Below are positions 12,430-26,424 of a stretch of DNA of 64,000 bases, piece after piece (within the stretch, counting starts at the first letter, position 1; each line of letters opens with the position of its first letter). The translations under genes were made by a program, and so were the position numbers. The notes beneath the pieces are model-generated. The model had not been told where the DNA came from. It did no database searches and saw only the letters and a list, made by a program, of their open reading frames with translations. The stretch is taken from positions 36,675,393 to 36,739,392 of the forward strand of contig OX388350.1 in NCBI GenBank assembly GCA_947579665.1, given 5' to 3'. The stretch comes from Sympetrum striolatum. Taxonomy: Eukaryota > Arthropoda > Insecta > Odonata > Libellulidae.

Positions 12430-15400
12430 ATTTAAAAATTCAAGGAAGAAAAAGTACAAATTTGAGACGAGACAATAAAACAAATAGTGAGGAAGAGAGG
12501 TCGTGATCTTGAAATTTTCTAATAGATAGTGACAAATACAGACAACAAGAAAAAATAAGGTTGAATGACAAAAGGTCGGTAATCAGCGGTTTCAAGAAAA
12601 AAATCGGGAAAATTACTTGTTTTGTACTGCTAATATGAGAGAAAGGGTAGAAAAGAAGCTCCACCTGAAAAATTCTGGATGAGATATCTACGAATCGCGA
12701 AAACAATACAAGATTATTTTAGAAGAGATCCAGGCTACCATTCTCTATTCATATATTAGCTGAATAAAATCCAAAATAACCAAATTGGAAAGCATAAATA
12801 TACAAAAAATAAAGAACAAATAGAAGAAGCAGCAACAGTTTGCTGCCCTCATGGCCGTATTCTTTAGCGCGAGAGTAGCCTTCGCCTGTATTTAATCACA
12901 TGGCAGATTCTGAAATACCTCTTTTTAAACGTTCATAAAGGATTACTCACCCTCATCTCCGACACCTTTTTCCGCAAATGAAGCCTCTCCACTCGGGTCG
13001 CACACAATGCAACCACTTCCTCAAGACTTACAAAGAGAAGAGCATGAGGAAATAGTGGCTATCTTATCAAGGCGAAGTGGGGCCACATAACATCTCTCCC
13101 TTTCCCACAACCGCAACGACCCCCTATCCCTCCCTACCCACCCTCCCATCTCCCCGGGATCGGAAAACAATTAGTTCGACTAGGAACCATAGTCATACGT
13201 CCAACTTCGAAGGGGAGTTTTCAGTCCACGAGAATTCTAATTTTAAAGGTAAACGACGCATGATATCGGCAGCGGATTTGAGAAATGGCCACGGTACGTT
13301 TCCGGAGCGGTTGCGTCGGATACAGCCGGGTGAAAATCAAAAGCGTGCTTTGGCGAAGTTAAACTCGCGAAGATTTAAAAAATGTATTGCGGGCCATTAA
13401 AATAGACGGGACCAATGATAAGAGAAGAAAAGTTTTCTCAAAGAAGGGAGGAATTCTCTCTGAGGGAAAGAACATTTTCATCGAGGAAATTGAGATTTTA
13501 ATATGTAATGAGAAGTTGCGGGTGCGATCGATTATCTAAATCTGGAAAGTTGCGGGTCAAACACTAAATTGTATGAGTCAATTTGCATAGATTAAGTGCT
13601 GAATTATAAATTGCGTAATTGGCATTCCATCATCGAGTGCATTTAATAATTAATGTCTGTGGACTTGTCACTATCTCAGTAACTGGTGAATTCAGATGCC
13701 AATTGAAATTTATTAAATAGTTAATTTTGAATGAGTGAGTGAACAAATTCCGACCATCATTCCTACATAAGTATTAATCCAGTAGAGGATAATCAGAAAT
13801 GTTTCCGTATTATCATAATTGAACGATAAATGATAAATAAACTCATTGCAAATACACTACATTTTTACCCTGCATATTTTTGTAAAGTATTCTGATGATA
13901 TTTTATACTCATCATTGTCTTAGAATACCTACCCTGTGAGAATGTTTGAAACCAAGTATTTGGAATCTAGATTGTATACAAAATATCTCTGTAGATTATT
14001 TAATGGTTGTGAATGTGCAACCTTAAATTCTATTAGTTGAAAAAGCCTATGTTCTTACGGGAAGAAATATTTCTCATAATAGGTTGGCCGCTACCTAATA
14101 TGAGATACTATTACTTTATTATTTATTTAATTATTAATTAGTTTTCAAAGAGACGATAGCTAACTTACCTTATCATTGGGGGAGTTATATAATATCCAAT
14201 TCAGGATTTCTCTCCAGTAAAATGGATTTCCTGTCATTTCTAGTCGTCGTCAAGTAATATATTCTGGAAATAATAAGTTTAATTCATAAAATGTACTTTC
14301 TGCTGCCTTAGTTCCAATAGCATATTTTGCAATTTATTAAGGTAGGAATTGATAATGTCCTTAATCTAAATAATTGATTTATATACTACTTGAAACGTTC
14401 TGAATTAATTATTACTTATTAAAATAAAACACGATATTTTCGATTGATATCGTAAAGTTTACATTAGCTTAAATTGAGAAATTTAGGAATGAAAACAGTT
14501 TGATCAATATTAAGGTTTTCCCTACAGTAGCGATATAATTTGTGACATATTTAGTACGTCTCCATAAAATACGATGATCTTTCATTCCTAACCTCACGAC
14601 AAACCCTGAAATTCAAGAAGCGCAACTCAAATAAATACGCAAACCCTCCCCGAGATGGATCTTTAACGACGGTAAGGAAGACGAATTTCCTTAAACCTCT
14701 CCGACGTCAATTATTATGGACGAAAATATGACGGACTGAGTACGGGCTGCGTGTTCTTGTGCTCCATTGGCCATCCGAGGAAATTATCCAGAGTATGGGG
14801 CGAAGCGCTGGAGGGTTGGAGTGATAGCATTAAGGAGGAAGGGTCTAAGGAGGGAGAAGCGTGAGGGAGGTTAAATCCTGTCCAGTAATGAGGAACCCAC
14901 GCAGGCCCACCCCGTGTCTTATCTCTCGCCAGCCTCCCTCTGCTTCTGCTGGAGGAATTTATTTATTATTTCTCCCCAACCCTCATTTGCTCCTTCCTGG
15001 ATTACCACCGACTTCACTCCTTCCACCCTTTCCTTCTTTCGCCTCTCGATTCTTTTTCTTCTTTTCGTTTTCGCATTCTGCTTTATCTCTTATTCGCTCG
15101 CTGACGATTCGCAGCGCCAATTTCCCTCCGTTGGAATATTTCAATGAAGGGGATTTCCGTCGTAGAAATAGCTCATTGAGCTGCACTTAGCCATTTACTT
15201 GCCCAATAGAACCGCTCTGCCATGGTATCTGTGATGAAACAACTGCTACATTGGCGGATCCAGCGGGCGATATCACCCAACTTGATGACTTTATAATATT
15301 AGGAGTTTTTTCAGGATGTGACGAGGAACTTGAACTAAAATTTGATAGTTAAATTGTCACACGACTCTATTCATCTAATGCATTTATCGCGGCCAAAAGG

Positions 15401-17905
15401 TAATTTAAAAGTTGATTGGATATGAGATCAGAAGGAAATCTTAAATAGCTTAAATCGATCTCTGCCTTGGCATGTTTATATGTGCATTCATATTTGCAAT
15501 TTAAAAAAATATTCGCGAATTTTAGCAACTAATTGGTATAAAAGTACATGAGGATCCGCATTTATCAGCTTCAGTGCCTTCTTGGTTCCTACAAGATTGT
15601 TTTCTCTAACTATAAGATTTAGTTCAATGTTCGATCACAGTTACCAATTGCTACTTATTTCGCCATAACTAAAGTAAATACGCTCTCTAAAATTCAATGG
15701 AAGCTCATTCTATGCTTGTAAGTATTTTCATCCACGCTAATAATGTATGTTAATGCGGAATATATTTATTATTAATAATATTCTGGATTTAAGGTGCCAC
15801 ATATTCCATCCCTTTTGGAGGATGCGCCATAGATTGGCCATTCTTACTCTGTATGACTTATATTTTTATAAATATTTATTTATGCTATAAGACTTGTTAA
15901 TATAATATTTAAAAATTTTCTACTCCCACTTTTTATCTGCTAAACTTTAAAACTGTTTAATATGTCTATTTTAATAGCATTAAATTACTGTTAACGCTAA
16001 AATTGAATGATTGAAATGGGTTCCTTGAAGCGTGTAATATTTCTCTTATGACTCCATTATGAGCCATCTTACAGCGATGCACTTACGTACATATAGTACA
16101 ACATCGATAACCTTTCCGTTATCCGCTGTCATAAATTTCTACTACGATATTAGTGCATATTTGAACTTTTTGCTCAAATCAATCAATACTGTACGACGCA
16201 AAAAATAAGCGAGTGCTAAAAACACACGAGTTATATACTATATACAATGGATTCATAGGTAAAATGATTTCTCAATACAACATTAACTACAACCAGTGAT
16301 TAATATACTGTGATATCTACGTTAGTTTAGGGAATACACGAAAAACCTATCAATAAAAATTGTGAAAGGTTTTTGAAAAATTCTGGTTCCGGTGTATAGG
16401 ATCGATTGAGGATGATGAACATTTTTACCAGTAGAAATTTAAAATAATTACTATGTATCTATTCATCTCATCAGTTATGCTGAAATATATATTTGTTCTT
16501 ATGGCTTTGCAATTTTTACTATAACGGCAGTTTATTCTTAATTCCTTTACTTTCTATCCGATTATGCTAAATGAACCTTGGATACATTTTATCTAATATA
16601 CTTGCCTTCATGAATGAGTATTTATCATTACTTCATATAAATGAAATACTTCACATATATTTTATTATAAATTTAATTTTGGACATGTGTATTTAAGAAA
16701 GAAACACAGAACTAGAAATTTATTTTAAGTTTCCATTAGTCTCTTCTCCATATTTTTTAAATCAAAATCATTTAAACTGAAAAAAGACGGTTAATAATTA
16801 AACAATAACTTTTGCACATTTTTGTAATTATATAATTAATTGAAATAAAAAAATAATCCTATCAGCAAATTCGCAATTTTGCATAGTGGCTGTTCAATCT
16901 TAGTTCTCTCAAATAGCCTCAATTGAATAGTAAAACGGTTTTATCATGCTAATATCACTTGAATAATTCAACTCAAGACGCTAGTCTTAATCACTCTCTT
17001 TTTCAGTACGCAACCATATCCAATTAAGGCTCAAATTACAATCTACTTTACTTTGGCTAGAGGTGAAATTTTTTAGGTACTTCACTAAGTTATAACTACG
17101 TTTAAAATCATAATACAAATCAGTCATTCCGCTCTCTTTTCTAGCATTAAAGACTCTAACAGCAGAGGCGAGATTGAACTCGACTGAAGCAAAAAAATGG
17201 GAATTTCGCTCTCTTTCCTTCCACCCTTTCATACACTATCTTCCACCTATTAATTACTTTCCCTTGCCTTAATACCTTACTACTGCCGCAATTCGTCTCT
17301 CCTCTTTATCGCTCCTCCTTTCATTCCCTCCTTCCTCCATAACACACTCCATCTATTACCGGTCACTCCTTATCTTCCCTCTTCACTCTCCTTCCCTCTC
17401 ACGTTCGCCTTATCTCCCTTTCCATCCCTCCCTTTCTCTCTAAACTTCATCTTCCCCTCACTCCAAAATTGTCCACTAGGCGGAAAATCTCACGATAGCG
17501 CAGGAAAGGGAGTTTTCCTCTAGTTGGAGTGGGAGAATTTGGAACCAGTGTTGCCAAAGGACATTTTAAATCTTCGCCGTGTACGACCTCCAAAGTCCGA
17601 GGAAAAGTCATTAAATTTACCGAAGAAACAGCTACCAAAGTAGCTAATGGAAGATAGTTAGGATATTAATTGCAAAAATTTTATTAGTGGCCCAATTCTA
17701 CTATACTACGTACCACTTTGTGCAGTCAGTTTATAGCAGAAAGCTGTTGCTTAAACCTTGTAATTTAAGCAAAAATTGATATTTGAAACAGTTTGGTCAA
17801 GAAATAAAGACGACCTCTAGTGAGGCTAGTTTTGTAAAGCGGAGGAAAATGCATAGAATTCCGAAATTTTAAAGAAATATAGAATATATAAAAAGCATAT
17901 ATAGA
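12430..17905. other. Intergenic, AT-rich with pyrimidine-rich patches
   Basis: Pyrimidine-rich or C-rich stretches occur at about 13085-13160, 14930-15080 and 17230-17460. They open short low-complexity ORFs that I do not regard as genes. About 15790-15850 is a slightly GC-richer block of unknown nature. The rest is AT-rich with no recognised gene or RNA. Confidence 0.4.
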
Positions 17906-17912
17906 ATTTGGT

Positions 17913-17946
17913 CTGCCGAAGACAATGAGTAGTTGAAACCGGTCGC
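17913..17946 (+). ncRNA. Hammerhead-like motif 3 (decayed)
   Basis: The plus strand has ccgaaga (one change from CUGAAGA), a 12-base arm, then GAAACCGGTCG followed by caataaa. The GAAA-ACCGGTC half is intact and identical to the other copies. The first core half is mutated and stem II does not pair well, so this is a relic. Confidence 0.4.
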
Positions 17947-17949
17947 AAT

Positions 17950-20900
17950 AAACAAATTTTGTAAAATTTGATCTAAATTATTTCTGCCGTTATTACAGTA
18001 ATGGATTCCTCAATCATTTCTATTTAGGATTTGATTACTATTTATTCTATTAATGACTAGATAAACTGGCATATACTATACTATTCGGAAAAACATTTTA
18101 TTCACCATAAATGTTCAGAAGAATATTCTTAAGGGAAATAAAACTAAATTATTCACCTCTAATGCCTATTTGAACTCCTCTATCATCATTTAGAAAGAAC
18201 TTTGAAGAGGGAATGAAGTTTACTATGCTAAATGAGGAGAGAATAATTTTGTCCTTACTCAGCCCGAACGCTTTAGCGGAAAAAAATCCAGTTAAGTACA
18301 GCTCTAACACCCTTTGAATATCATATTCAATGGCATTTGATGAGAGGAAACTAAGCTGAATGCTATTTTAATCATCAAATACACCACTGTAACTATCATA
18401 TTATCACCGTTATGAGCAAAATTAGGTCATAAGCAAATGAATTATACATTTTTCTCCATTCCTTACGAAAGATGAAAAATGCTGCTCCATCAAGATAAAA
18501 GGAATAAAAATGAATCAATTCATCGTAAGTTTACAAATGAGATAGCTTATAGAAAAAATAATACCAACAGTTACTGCAAATACATATTTACAATATTTTC
18601 TGTAGGAATTAAGTTTAAAAGTCGTAAATACTTTGCTAATGCAATTTTTTGGTCAAAGCTATTTACTATGAGCTTACTGAAAAATAATTAAAACTTTTGA
18701 GTTTCCAAAAACTATTTTTGAAACAATCAACTAATAATTTTTACCCTTAACGCCCATGGCATAAAATAATAGAAAAAACAGGAAAGACATTTTAGTTTAA
18801 ATTTTGCCAAAATGAGGTGATCAAATTCGATCTACTCTGACGATAATTTCTTTTGAATATCGCATTTGCCGAAAGAATATATTTCCACAGGATCGAAGTC
18901 GGATGCAAGCTCGCTTACTTAAATAATAAAATGAGTCTGACATTGGACGAATTCCCAAAATTTTCATATCCATAAGGTAAGCGATAAGGTTGGTAACCCT
19001 GTGGAGAGCAAAAAGCCGCGAGGGTATTGGTGCAGAGAGAGATAAAGAGAGAGAGAGGGAGAAGTAAGCCAATTACTTAGCGAGAGAGGTAACTCCGTAG
19101 ATCTCTCGAATCAGGTGTCCTGTGTAATTTTTGGCCGATGACGGGGATATTGCGCACTTCGTTAAGAGAATTTTTTCTCCCTGGCTATTTAGTTTGTCAT
19201 TTGGCTGCTCTCTGCGTTTTCTGGGTGATACTTTTTAGGGCGCTGAAATGGAGATAGCTTAAAATTGGCGCGGTAAACAGAGATTTAATGAAAAGCGTGC
19301 ATGACGTGAACGCTGATCCCTCGTTGTTGCTGGATGTGGGAATATATTCATGCCACTAATAAAATAACGTCATTCATACGACTGATGAATATTGCTAGTT
19401 ATTTCAGGATTGTGAGTGGAAAATTTTATTTTCGCCACAAGTTTATTGTGGGTTAATTACTAACAAATTTGTCAAAAATACGGAATTGTGCACTCTCTTT
19501 GTGGCTTCCCAAGAAGTCTCGTCGTACCATACTGATTTACTCTTCTATTAAGTTGTGCTTTCTTGTTCATCACAGCATAAAAATAAATCATATCTGCAGA
19601 ATAAAAGATGGTTTCCAGTAGTGGATCGTTAGATAAATGAAAGAAGATACCTGCTGAACTTCCTCTTTTTTAAGCTAACCGATTTTTAGAAAAGAAATTA
19701 CGAATTCGTAGAAAGAGAACTTTTATCAAGTTCATAGGCGTATGAATGGAAAGAAGCATATTTTTATCAATGAAAATTACTATCAGTAACACAAAGATGG
19801 ATCTAGGAGGGGTGCTTGCCACCCCGTGATGACTATGAACTACTGTATCATGAATTTGCCTAGTATTTGAGGAAGAACTTGAATTAAAAACTGATTTTGA
19901 AGTTTTTCCTAGATTATTATACACCTACTAAATTCAACGATACACAATGACATTTTAAAAATAATCTGAGATGAGTTTTTAAGAAAAATGTATTAAGCTG
20001 CCCTTCGTCGGTGCCTACCACTAAAATAATATAAAATATATGCTGAGGATGGTATTAAAATACTTTGATTTTTGAGCAACAATACCATTATTGAAGCAGA
20101 TTGTATAGAATATATATACCACAGGTGTGTATAATATTCACAACGTTATACTCAGCATTGATAAGAATTCTATAGCATGTCAATGAATTTTCTGCGACGC
20201 TTCCACATACAAAAAATAAAATCTTTTATGATTATGTGATAGCATTTTTTTATATAATTCATATATGTACCTACTGCATATGTATACTTTTGTAATAGTT
20301 TATTTTATATTACTTTTTATTTATACAATCTTATTTTTTCAATAATAACGTTTCCACCAGTCCTTGCTACTAACTGCGACGATTTTGTACAATAAATAAA
20401 TCAGCCTTTGGTAATTTTCATTATCAACAGCTGAGAATGGAAATAATTATTAAGGACTTTTTTTGCACTTGAGAAAAAATCGAAATGAAAGAAATAAAAC
20501 ACTAAATGTTTTTTGCTTCGAAAGAAATTTCTCGCTAAAGATAATTGTTATCATTATTTATACCTAGAGACTTTTCACATTCAACCATGTTGTCACATAT
20601 CCCATTTTAAATCTTTCTTAATCTATATAAAAATTATCTTTTTTATCCTAGCAGCTTTTCCGAGTAGTTTCATGTTTGGTCGTTTTCAGAATCAATTTCG
20701 GATCAGAATTTCCGATGTTGCTCTGAGACGTTAAGAGGTGGATTCTAACGCAAGGATAGGCAAGCATGAACCGCCTTAGGGGAGCATTCCTATAGTATGT
20801 CGTGTTCCAAAGAATCTTCGATTTTCCGCTTTAATTGGCGACGAACCGTTCGTTCCGTGCTCTCCTTGCTTCCGCCTTCTACTCCCACAGCACGAAGTTC

Positions 20901-21155
20901 ACCCATTATGGGATTCCTCATTCCCAGAACGTTCTTTAATCGGAAATAATTTCTTCATATATTTATTCTCATTTAGACATCCATTTTCTTCTAAAATACG
21001 CTATCGTATGGCTTAAAGCGTTATATTTTATCAAGTCCTATTATATGATTTATTCAAAATAGTGGAAGCGGAGGAGTTAGAAAGCAAGTCTAACAATATC
21101 ATAGACCCGATTCTGAATTTTGCATTGAACTACTATGTTAAGTAAGAATATACTG
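17950..21155. other. Intergenic; short GA microsatellite
   Basis: AT-rich DNA. A (GA)n-type tract with interruptions lies at 19033-19064. No ORF with a recognisable domain and no RNA gene was seen. Confidence 0.4.
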
Positions 21156-21164
21156 TGATACTAT

Positions 21165-21316
21165 GATGAATAAGAAATGTAATGTATGTAAATATAAATG
21201 CAAATGACCGAAAAATGAATGGTTAATTGGAAAGACCAAGTGTAATCGATATTATATCATTGTAATTGCCCTATAAAGGGATGTCTGTGGGGACTTTAGA
21301 AAATAAATAAGATAAA
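21165..21316 (+). mobile_element. LINE-like 3' tail
   Basis: The block tgccctataaagggatgtct followed by ggggactttagaaaataaataag gives a small palindromic 3' UTR (ccctataaaggg) ending in an A/T tandem repeat, the typical 3' end of non-LTR elements. Nothing coding remains upstream. The family is unknown. Confidence 0.3.
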
Positions 21317-21602
21317 TATTGATCTATGGCATGTAGGGAATCGTTTTGCATTGAAGAGCCTCATATGCTATTTCTGCAAACACTATTAGGTCACACATGA
21401 AAATACCAGTGTACCTGAGTGGCTAATCTCCTAAGTTCAAATAGCTTAACAAAATTAAATCGCTAAGTCAACCTAAGAAGAATACTTTTAATTTTATTTT
21501 CAATGAAAGTGATTAATGAGATATGGAAAACGAATGACTTCAATGCGCGTGTACATAAAAGAAGAGTAAGATAAATAGAACAGTACCAATACTTCTTATC
21601 TC

Positions 21603-21790
21603 AGATAGCAATGTGGGCAGCGCATTCTGCTTTGATTAGAGCGGTCTCGGGTTCTATACTCGGTGGGAATCCACGTGTGAAAGTACCTGAGCTGTCAAAA
21701 AACTTTTAACAATACCACTACTTCTCCATTAGAGAAGGCGACGAAAAGGCAGCAGCCTGCTGGCTACAGGTTACCAACCTCAGTGTTAAG
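21603..21790 (+). repeat. tRNA-derived SINE-like element
   Basis: A tRNA-like head (tagcaatgtgggcagcgcat, then gcggtctcgggttctatact) has A- and B-box-like stretches at tRNA spacing. It is followed by about 110 bases of tail ending in a GC-rich block (ggcagcagcctgctgg). This is the build of a SINE. The B box is degenerate (ggttctatact) and no terminal duplication was identified. Confidence 0.4.
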
Positions 21791-21799
21791 TTTTAATAC

Positions 21800-23190
21800 G
21801 CAACATTTAAAATATAATATCTAAACTGAATAAAAGCCTCTCGCTCTTTATATTTCTATAATAGATCCAACAAAACACTCGGTAGGACTTAGCTAGAACG
21901 CAGAAATCCCAACTAGCTAAAAAATAACAACTTTCTCCCACGGGAGAAACTATAGGAAATAATTCCGAGTTAAAAAGCAAGCCCCAGCGTGACACACCTC
22001 CCAAGTCGGCTGAAATCCTTCCTAAATTACTCCTTTATAAACGACCCCAAGGTGTTTCGCGTACGCAGCGAAGGCTGACGATCCGGAAGGGGCCGTAATT
22101 CTTTCATCCCCTCAAGGAGAAATAATGCACGAGTCGACAAAAACGGCGCTTTGAAAATACGAGCGCGCCTTTCTCTAGAAAACTCTCCTCTTTCCGTCAA
22201 TCCTCTCCTACTCACTTATTTTCCTATTCTTTTCCCGAATCCCCCATTGTCTTCTCCAGTCACTTGCTTTTTCTCTCCTTTTAAAAATCCTTCACAATGG
22301 ATGTCCTTTAGGACTCCCGCTGCACAGCCTCCGTGTAGTTCGTAAAGCATCCCTAAATCCTTCCCCGCCCCCGCTTCTCATCCCTTAAGCTTTTAGCACT
22401 CCTACGGACTGCCTGTCTTTCCACCCCCCTTCGGAGAACAACAGGATGGCGAAGGACATTGAACTTCTTCTTTTTGGACTAGCCTGATGAGCCTGATGGA
22501 AGTTATCGGAGTACCGTACGTCCATTCCTAATCAGAATACGCTCTGCTTTTGAATAAGGGATTCCTCCTGAATGGGAGTGCGAAAAATCGTGAGAATACG
22601 AAATTATAGAGAGTGGACGGTAATCAAGGATCCTGAATATGCAAATCCAGGGAGAATGAATAAATAGGCAATTAAATGAAGTCCGATATCATCTCAGTTA
22701 AAATCCTTTTCTTTCACAGGTGGGGGACCTGCATCTTTTAGGCCACATGCTTCGGCCTCATAGTGGTTGAATAATTGACTGTAGGCTATATTTTATTTCA
22801 GTACGACCACGTGGTTTCTCGTATGTAATATAGAGAAACTCATATACCATCATCCAACGAATACAGATTCACCAGCCCCGAGTTCTTCAACAGTTTTTTT
22901 AAATAATGAAATACTCTAATGAAACATACTCTTGACTTGTACACCACTACACTAGACTTTACCACACCACTAAGTCTTTTAGACCCTGCGTACAATATAC
23001 TGGACACCATTTTCAGCGCTTCTTATATATTATTTTTTTATGGTTCTGCTTCTTCTATTTTAATAATATGTCAATCTTGTATCAAAGGAGTCTCATAATA
23101 AGATTTATTGCTTATTGAATAAAGGAAACATCAACTAAATTCAACAATAATTTATTTCTTCCTAGGTAAATTCAGGTTTGAAAGGGCTAA
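21800..23190. other. Intergenic; hAT-like fragment near 22730
   Basis: About 22725-22775 has gggggacctgcatc and aggccacatgcttcggcc, resembling the TGCGGCC-rich terminal region of many hAT elements, but no partner end was found. A GC-rich patch lies at 22040-22400. No gene recognised. Confidence 0.3.
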
Positions 23191-23195
23191 AGACT

Positions 23196-23660
23196 GGGAC
23201 ACAATCAACGTAGCGTTAACGTGAAACCTACAAAAGTTGGTCGTGTATAATTGAATGGCACCGGACACAGTCCCCGTGTACGTAACAACCAATCAGGATT
23301 CACCTTGAGATAGCTGCGCCATCTGAAGATAAATACAAGTACTACTATTTGGGGTCCGCCATTACAGACCGAAGATTTGAATAATCATTAAGCCATAATT
23401 ATTAAACTAAACTACATAATTATTGCCTCATTTTCATCCATAATTCTATAAGGTTATTCTTCTCTTCATCTCTTTGTAAATGTTAGAACACTCAGTGTGC
23501 ATAGCGCCTACGAGTGTCCATTGTTCCCTAGGATTTTCTGATGTCTCTGATTGGCTGAGGTTCACGTTCTGACTTTGCCCGCTAGTACCAAGTTCCAAGT
23601 TTGAGGTAAAAGTGTCACGTCTCAAGTCTTGCGTACACGTCGATTGTGTCCTCGCCTTAA
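23196..23660. mobile_element. MITE with ggacacaatc terminal inverted repeats
   Basis: The left terminus reads gggacacaatcaacgt (23196-23211). The right terminus, reverse-complemented, reads gaggacacaatcgacgt (23637-23653), so the ends match with only a few changes. The right end abuts TTAA (23657-23660) and the left flank has a similar ctaaag. A CCAAT box also occurs near each side in opposite orientation. There is no transposase. A TTAA target would fit a piggyBac-like parent, but this is only inferred. Confidence 0.5.
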
Positions 23661-24760
23661 GAACAACTACCCGAATCTAAAATGCGGACATTCCTATCTA
23701 TATATTCTATAGCTCTTTATCTGGAAAAAAGTAAGTATTGAAATCACTAAAGAATGATGGATTAACGCTGGTTTCACAATGTGAAATTCACACGTGTAAA
23801 ATATTCTAACTCTCTTGCAATTTTTTAGCATTCTTCGAAAGTAATGATGACATTCTTTTGGCTTGAAGTCCTCCTAATTTGTCTACACAAACATTCCAAA
23901 CGCGCATACTTTTCCGAACAAAAATCTGAACCGTAGAGCTGAAAGTTTCCTTTGACTCTGTTCCTTCCCTCCAGTGGAGTTTATGGAAGTGGAGATGAAT
24001 CCTTGATTCCCGCCGGAGACCGCCGAGAAATAGCTTTCTGCCAGTCTATTTATGATCCATTCTCGGCTGCATTTGAATACCAAATAATGGATGATTTTGA
24101 AATTGTAGCTAAATATTTTCTGGTATAGTTAAGAAAACTTTAATGAAGCAATTCCTTGAAAAGCTTCGAAGATTTTCGAGTTTAAATTTGAAGATTTCAA
24201 TTTTTTCCCGAGAAGTAAACGTGGTATCGTGAAGTACGGCGTTTTTGATTATTGTTCTTTCTTGGGGTCGAAATTCAATGAAACGTTAATGTTGATAGGA
24301 AAGTTGAATGCTTTTAATGTATTTAAACCCAAATATCTCGCTATCAAAACAACAATAATTCATCATTCTTTGCATTGTTTCATTAGACAGTGATATAAAA
24401 TACCCACGCCACTAAATATGCAATCTTTTATCTTTATAAAGTGAAAATATACATAAAGAACCAGGAATCCAATTCACTCACTAAATAGCATGCCCTCAGT
24501 AAATGAACGACATTTTCCTAAATAACGAATTCCACAAACATCGATCAGACAAGGCACCGGATCCTATTTATATTAATTCATCACACGAATACTTTTGAAG
24601 ACCCTACCTGATATTGTAAATGATGTTTTTGGTCTTAACATACGTATTAAGTGAAAATGAGGATAAAAATTTATACTGATATATTTATACTCGCATTGCG
24701 TTTTCTTTTTGAAAAATGACTAAGCGAAGATGATAAAATAACCAACCTGCTATAATATTG
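23661..24760. other. Intergenic, no recognised feature
   Basis: AT-rich. One short minus-strand ORF (23883-24083) shows no motif. No repeat or RNA recognised. Confidence 0.4.
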
Positions 24761-24792
24761 CTAAAGATGATTATGAGATCGAAACCGGTCGT
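24761..24792 (+). ncRNA. Hammerhead-like motif 4
   Basis: The plus strand reads CTAAAGA (one change from CUGAAGA), tGATtatgagATC, then GAAACCGGTCG. Stem II can form three pairs (GAT/ATC), and GAAA plus ACCGGTC are intact. The G5-to-A change in the first core half should abolish cleavage, so this is a slightly decayed copy. Confidence 0.5.
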
Positions 24793-24934
24793 TTCAATAT
24801 ACTCTAGTGGAAAATACTGTTTTGTTTTTTATTTAAATGGCGTTCCGCAAAGGTAATGCGAAACAGCTTGCGTTTATCCATAGGTCCTGTTACAAGGAAA
24901 CACGATCTAAGTTTGACATCGCATTATTAACATT

Positions 24935-25330
24935 GTAAAGCATTTTCACAATACACAGCATGCGTTTAATTTCGTCGTTTTTACACATATTTACTTATGC
25001 ACATATTTAGTACCACATACACGATATACACTTTTCTTACGAGAAACCCTTGGTTTTTAAACCCGCAAGGTAGTTTGTACTTTTTCGTGCTGTCTCTTTC
25101 CTTTAAACTTGTATAACGAAATTTTAACAGCGCATGATGGGCATTTTGAAACATTTTCACTACACAATCGCTGACTTACATCTTAGTTTTACGAATTTAC
25201 TATAAGACATATTTAGCAACATATACACATATATACGGTGAATATATCTCGTAAGAGAAACCTTAGGTTTTTAAGCCCACATGGTAGTTTGTAGTATTTC
25301 CATGCTATCTCTTTCCTTTAAACTTTACGA
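24935..25330 (+). repeat. Tandem duplication, unit about 215 bp
   Basis: Two adjacent units share gcattttcac / acattttcac, then gagaaacc(c/t)t, tggtttttaa / aggtttttaa and ggtagtttgta blocks, ending ctctttcctttaaactt. The matched words are offset by 214-215 bases (25041 to 25255; 25101 to 25316). The copies differ by many substitutions and small indels. No coding potential. Confidence 0.6.
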
Positions 25331-26420
25331 CTAAGGTTTAGATGTAAGAAGAGACTTAATATTCTCAATTTCGCCCTAATAAAAGAGGCTTAATTATTAT
25401 CATACACATTTTATCAAGCGAATATTAAAAAACGATCGACTTCTTTCGGCGCCGATAGGCGAAAATTCTATTTTCCCCGACTCTTGCCGAATTCGAAGGA
25501 ACCTTTAAATAAAGTGGCCTCCCCTCTTTTAGGGTGTCTATCGGCTGGATAATTTTTCGTCCCCGTGAAAGGCTGTTGGGAGGCATTCGAGAGGGAAGCG
25601 ACTCCTCCAGCAAATCAGAAGGCGCGAAATTGTTTTCCCATCCTTTCAGAACAGATGTTCGCCGTATTCCTCCGAAACTCCCTGGAAATCACGCACCGCT
25701 TCGAAAAATCCTCGATCCTACCCCAGGCACGCACTCTCCCTCCATCTTCTACCCTCTCCCACGACCTCCTCTTAAAAATCCTCCCTCAGCTAGAGAGGGC
25801 ATTTCGCATCTGTCATTGTTTCCCGAAACTCAACAAAAACCTCTGAGGGGTGGAGGGTTGCTTACGCCTGCTAGAAACCCTCGGCAGCTTTCTCCTTTTG
25901 CTGCGCCAACTCCCTCTATGAGCGAAGGAACGCACTCAAATAGCCCACGACCCCTAATAGGAAAACTTTTCCTAAGATTTTAAAAAAGGCAATTTCCTGC
26001 GTGATTGATGGACGCCTTCAGGACGTGAGCTAAGTTTGCATTCGACCGCGTTCGTATGCTTGGGAATGTAATTAAGACTGAAATTTATGTAATAAGATTT
26101 GATGGCAAGAATCCCAGAAAAATTATGTATAATTTTTGGAATGCTCGTAATTAAGTGATTAAAATTGTAGACACTGAATAAAGTAGACTGACTATATAAT
26201 CAAAATTAATATGGACACTGAAATAATCAATTTATAATATTATCTGACAATTTTCGATGTCATTGTTTCAAATTTGGATGCTTAATTTAATTTAAACTTT
26301 AGTAATGATTCAAATTTTCTATACGACGAATACACGTACAGGTACAAATGCCACGAACTATATTCGAAAAGTAATCTGTATCCGTTTGTAAGATATTCCC
26401 CCAATATTTGCAATGTTAAT
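25331..26420. other. Intergenic, GC-rich patch 25430-25980
   Basis: The GC-richer patch opens a 149-codon plus-strand ORF (25534-25983) and overlapping frames. The peptide is P/R/S-rich without any domain I know, and a neighbouring frame is open too, so I do not call a gene. The rest is AT-rich. Confidence 0.35.
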
Positions 26421-26424
26421 TTTA

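Noticed and set aside
13077..13400. 107-codon ORF next to a C-rich tract
   Set aside because: Begins in low complexity. The remainder has no domain and no donor or acceptor that makes sense.
25534..25983. 149-codon ORF
   Set aside because: Composition-driven. A second frame is open in parallel, and no recognisable domain is present.
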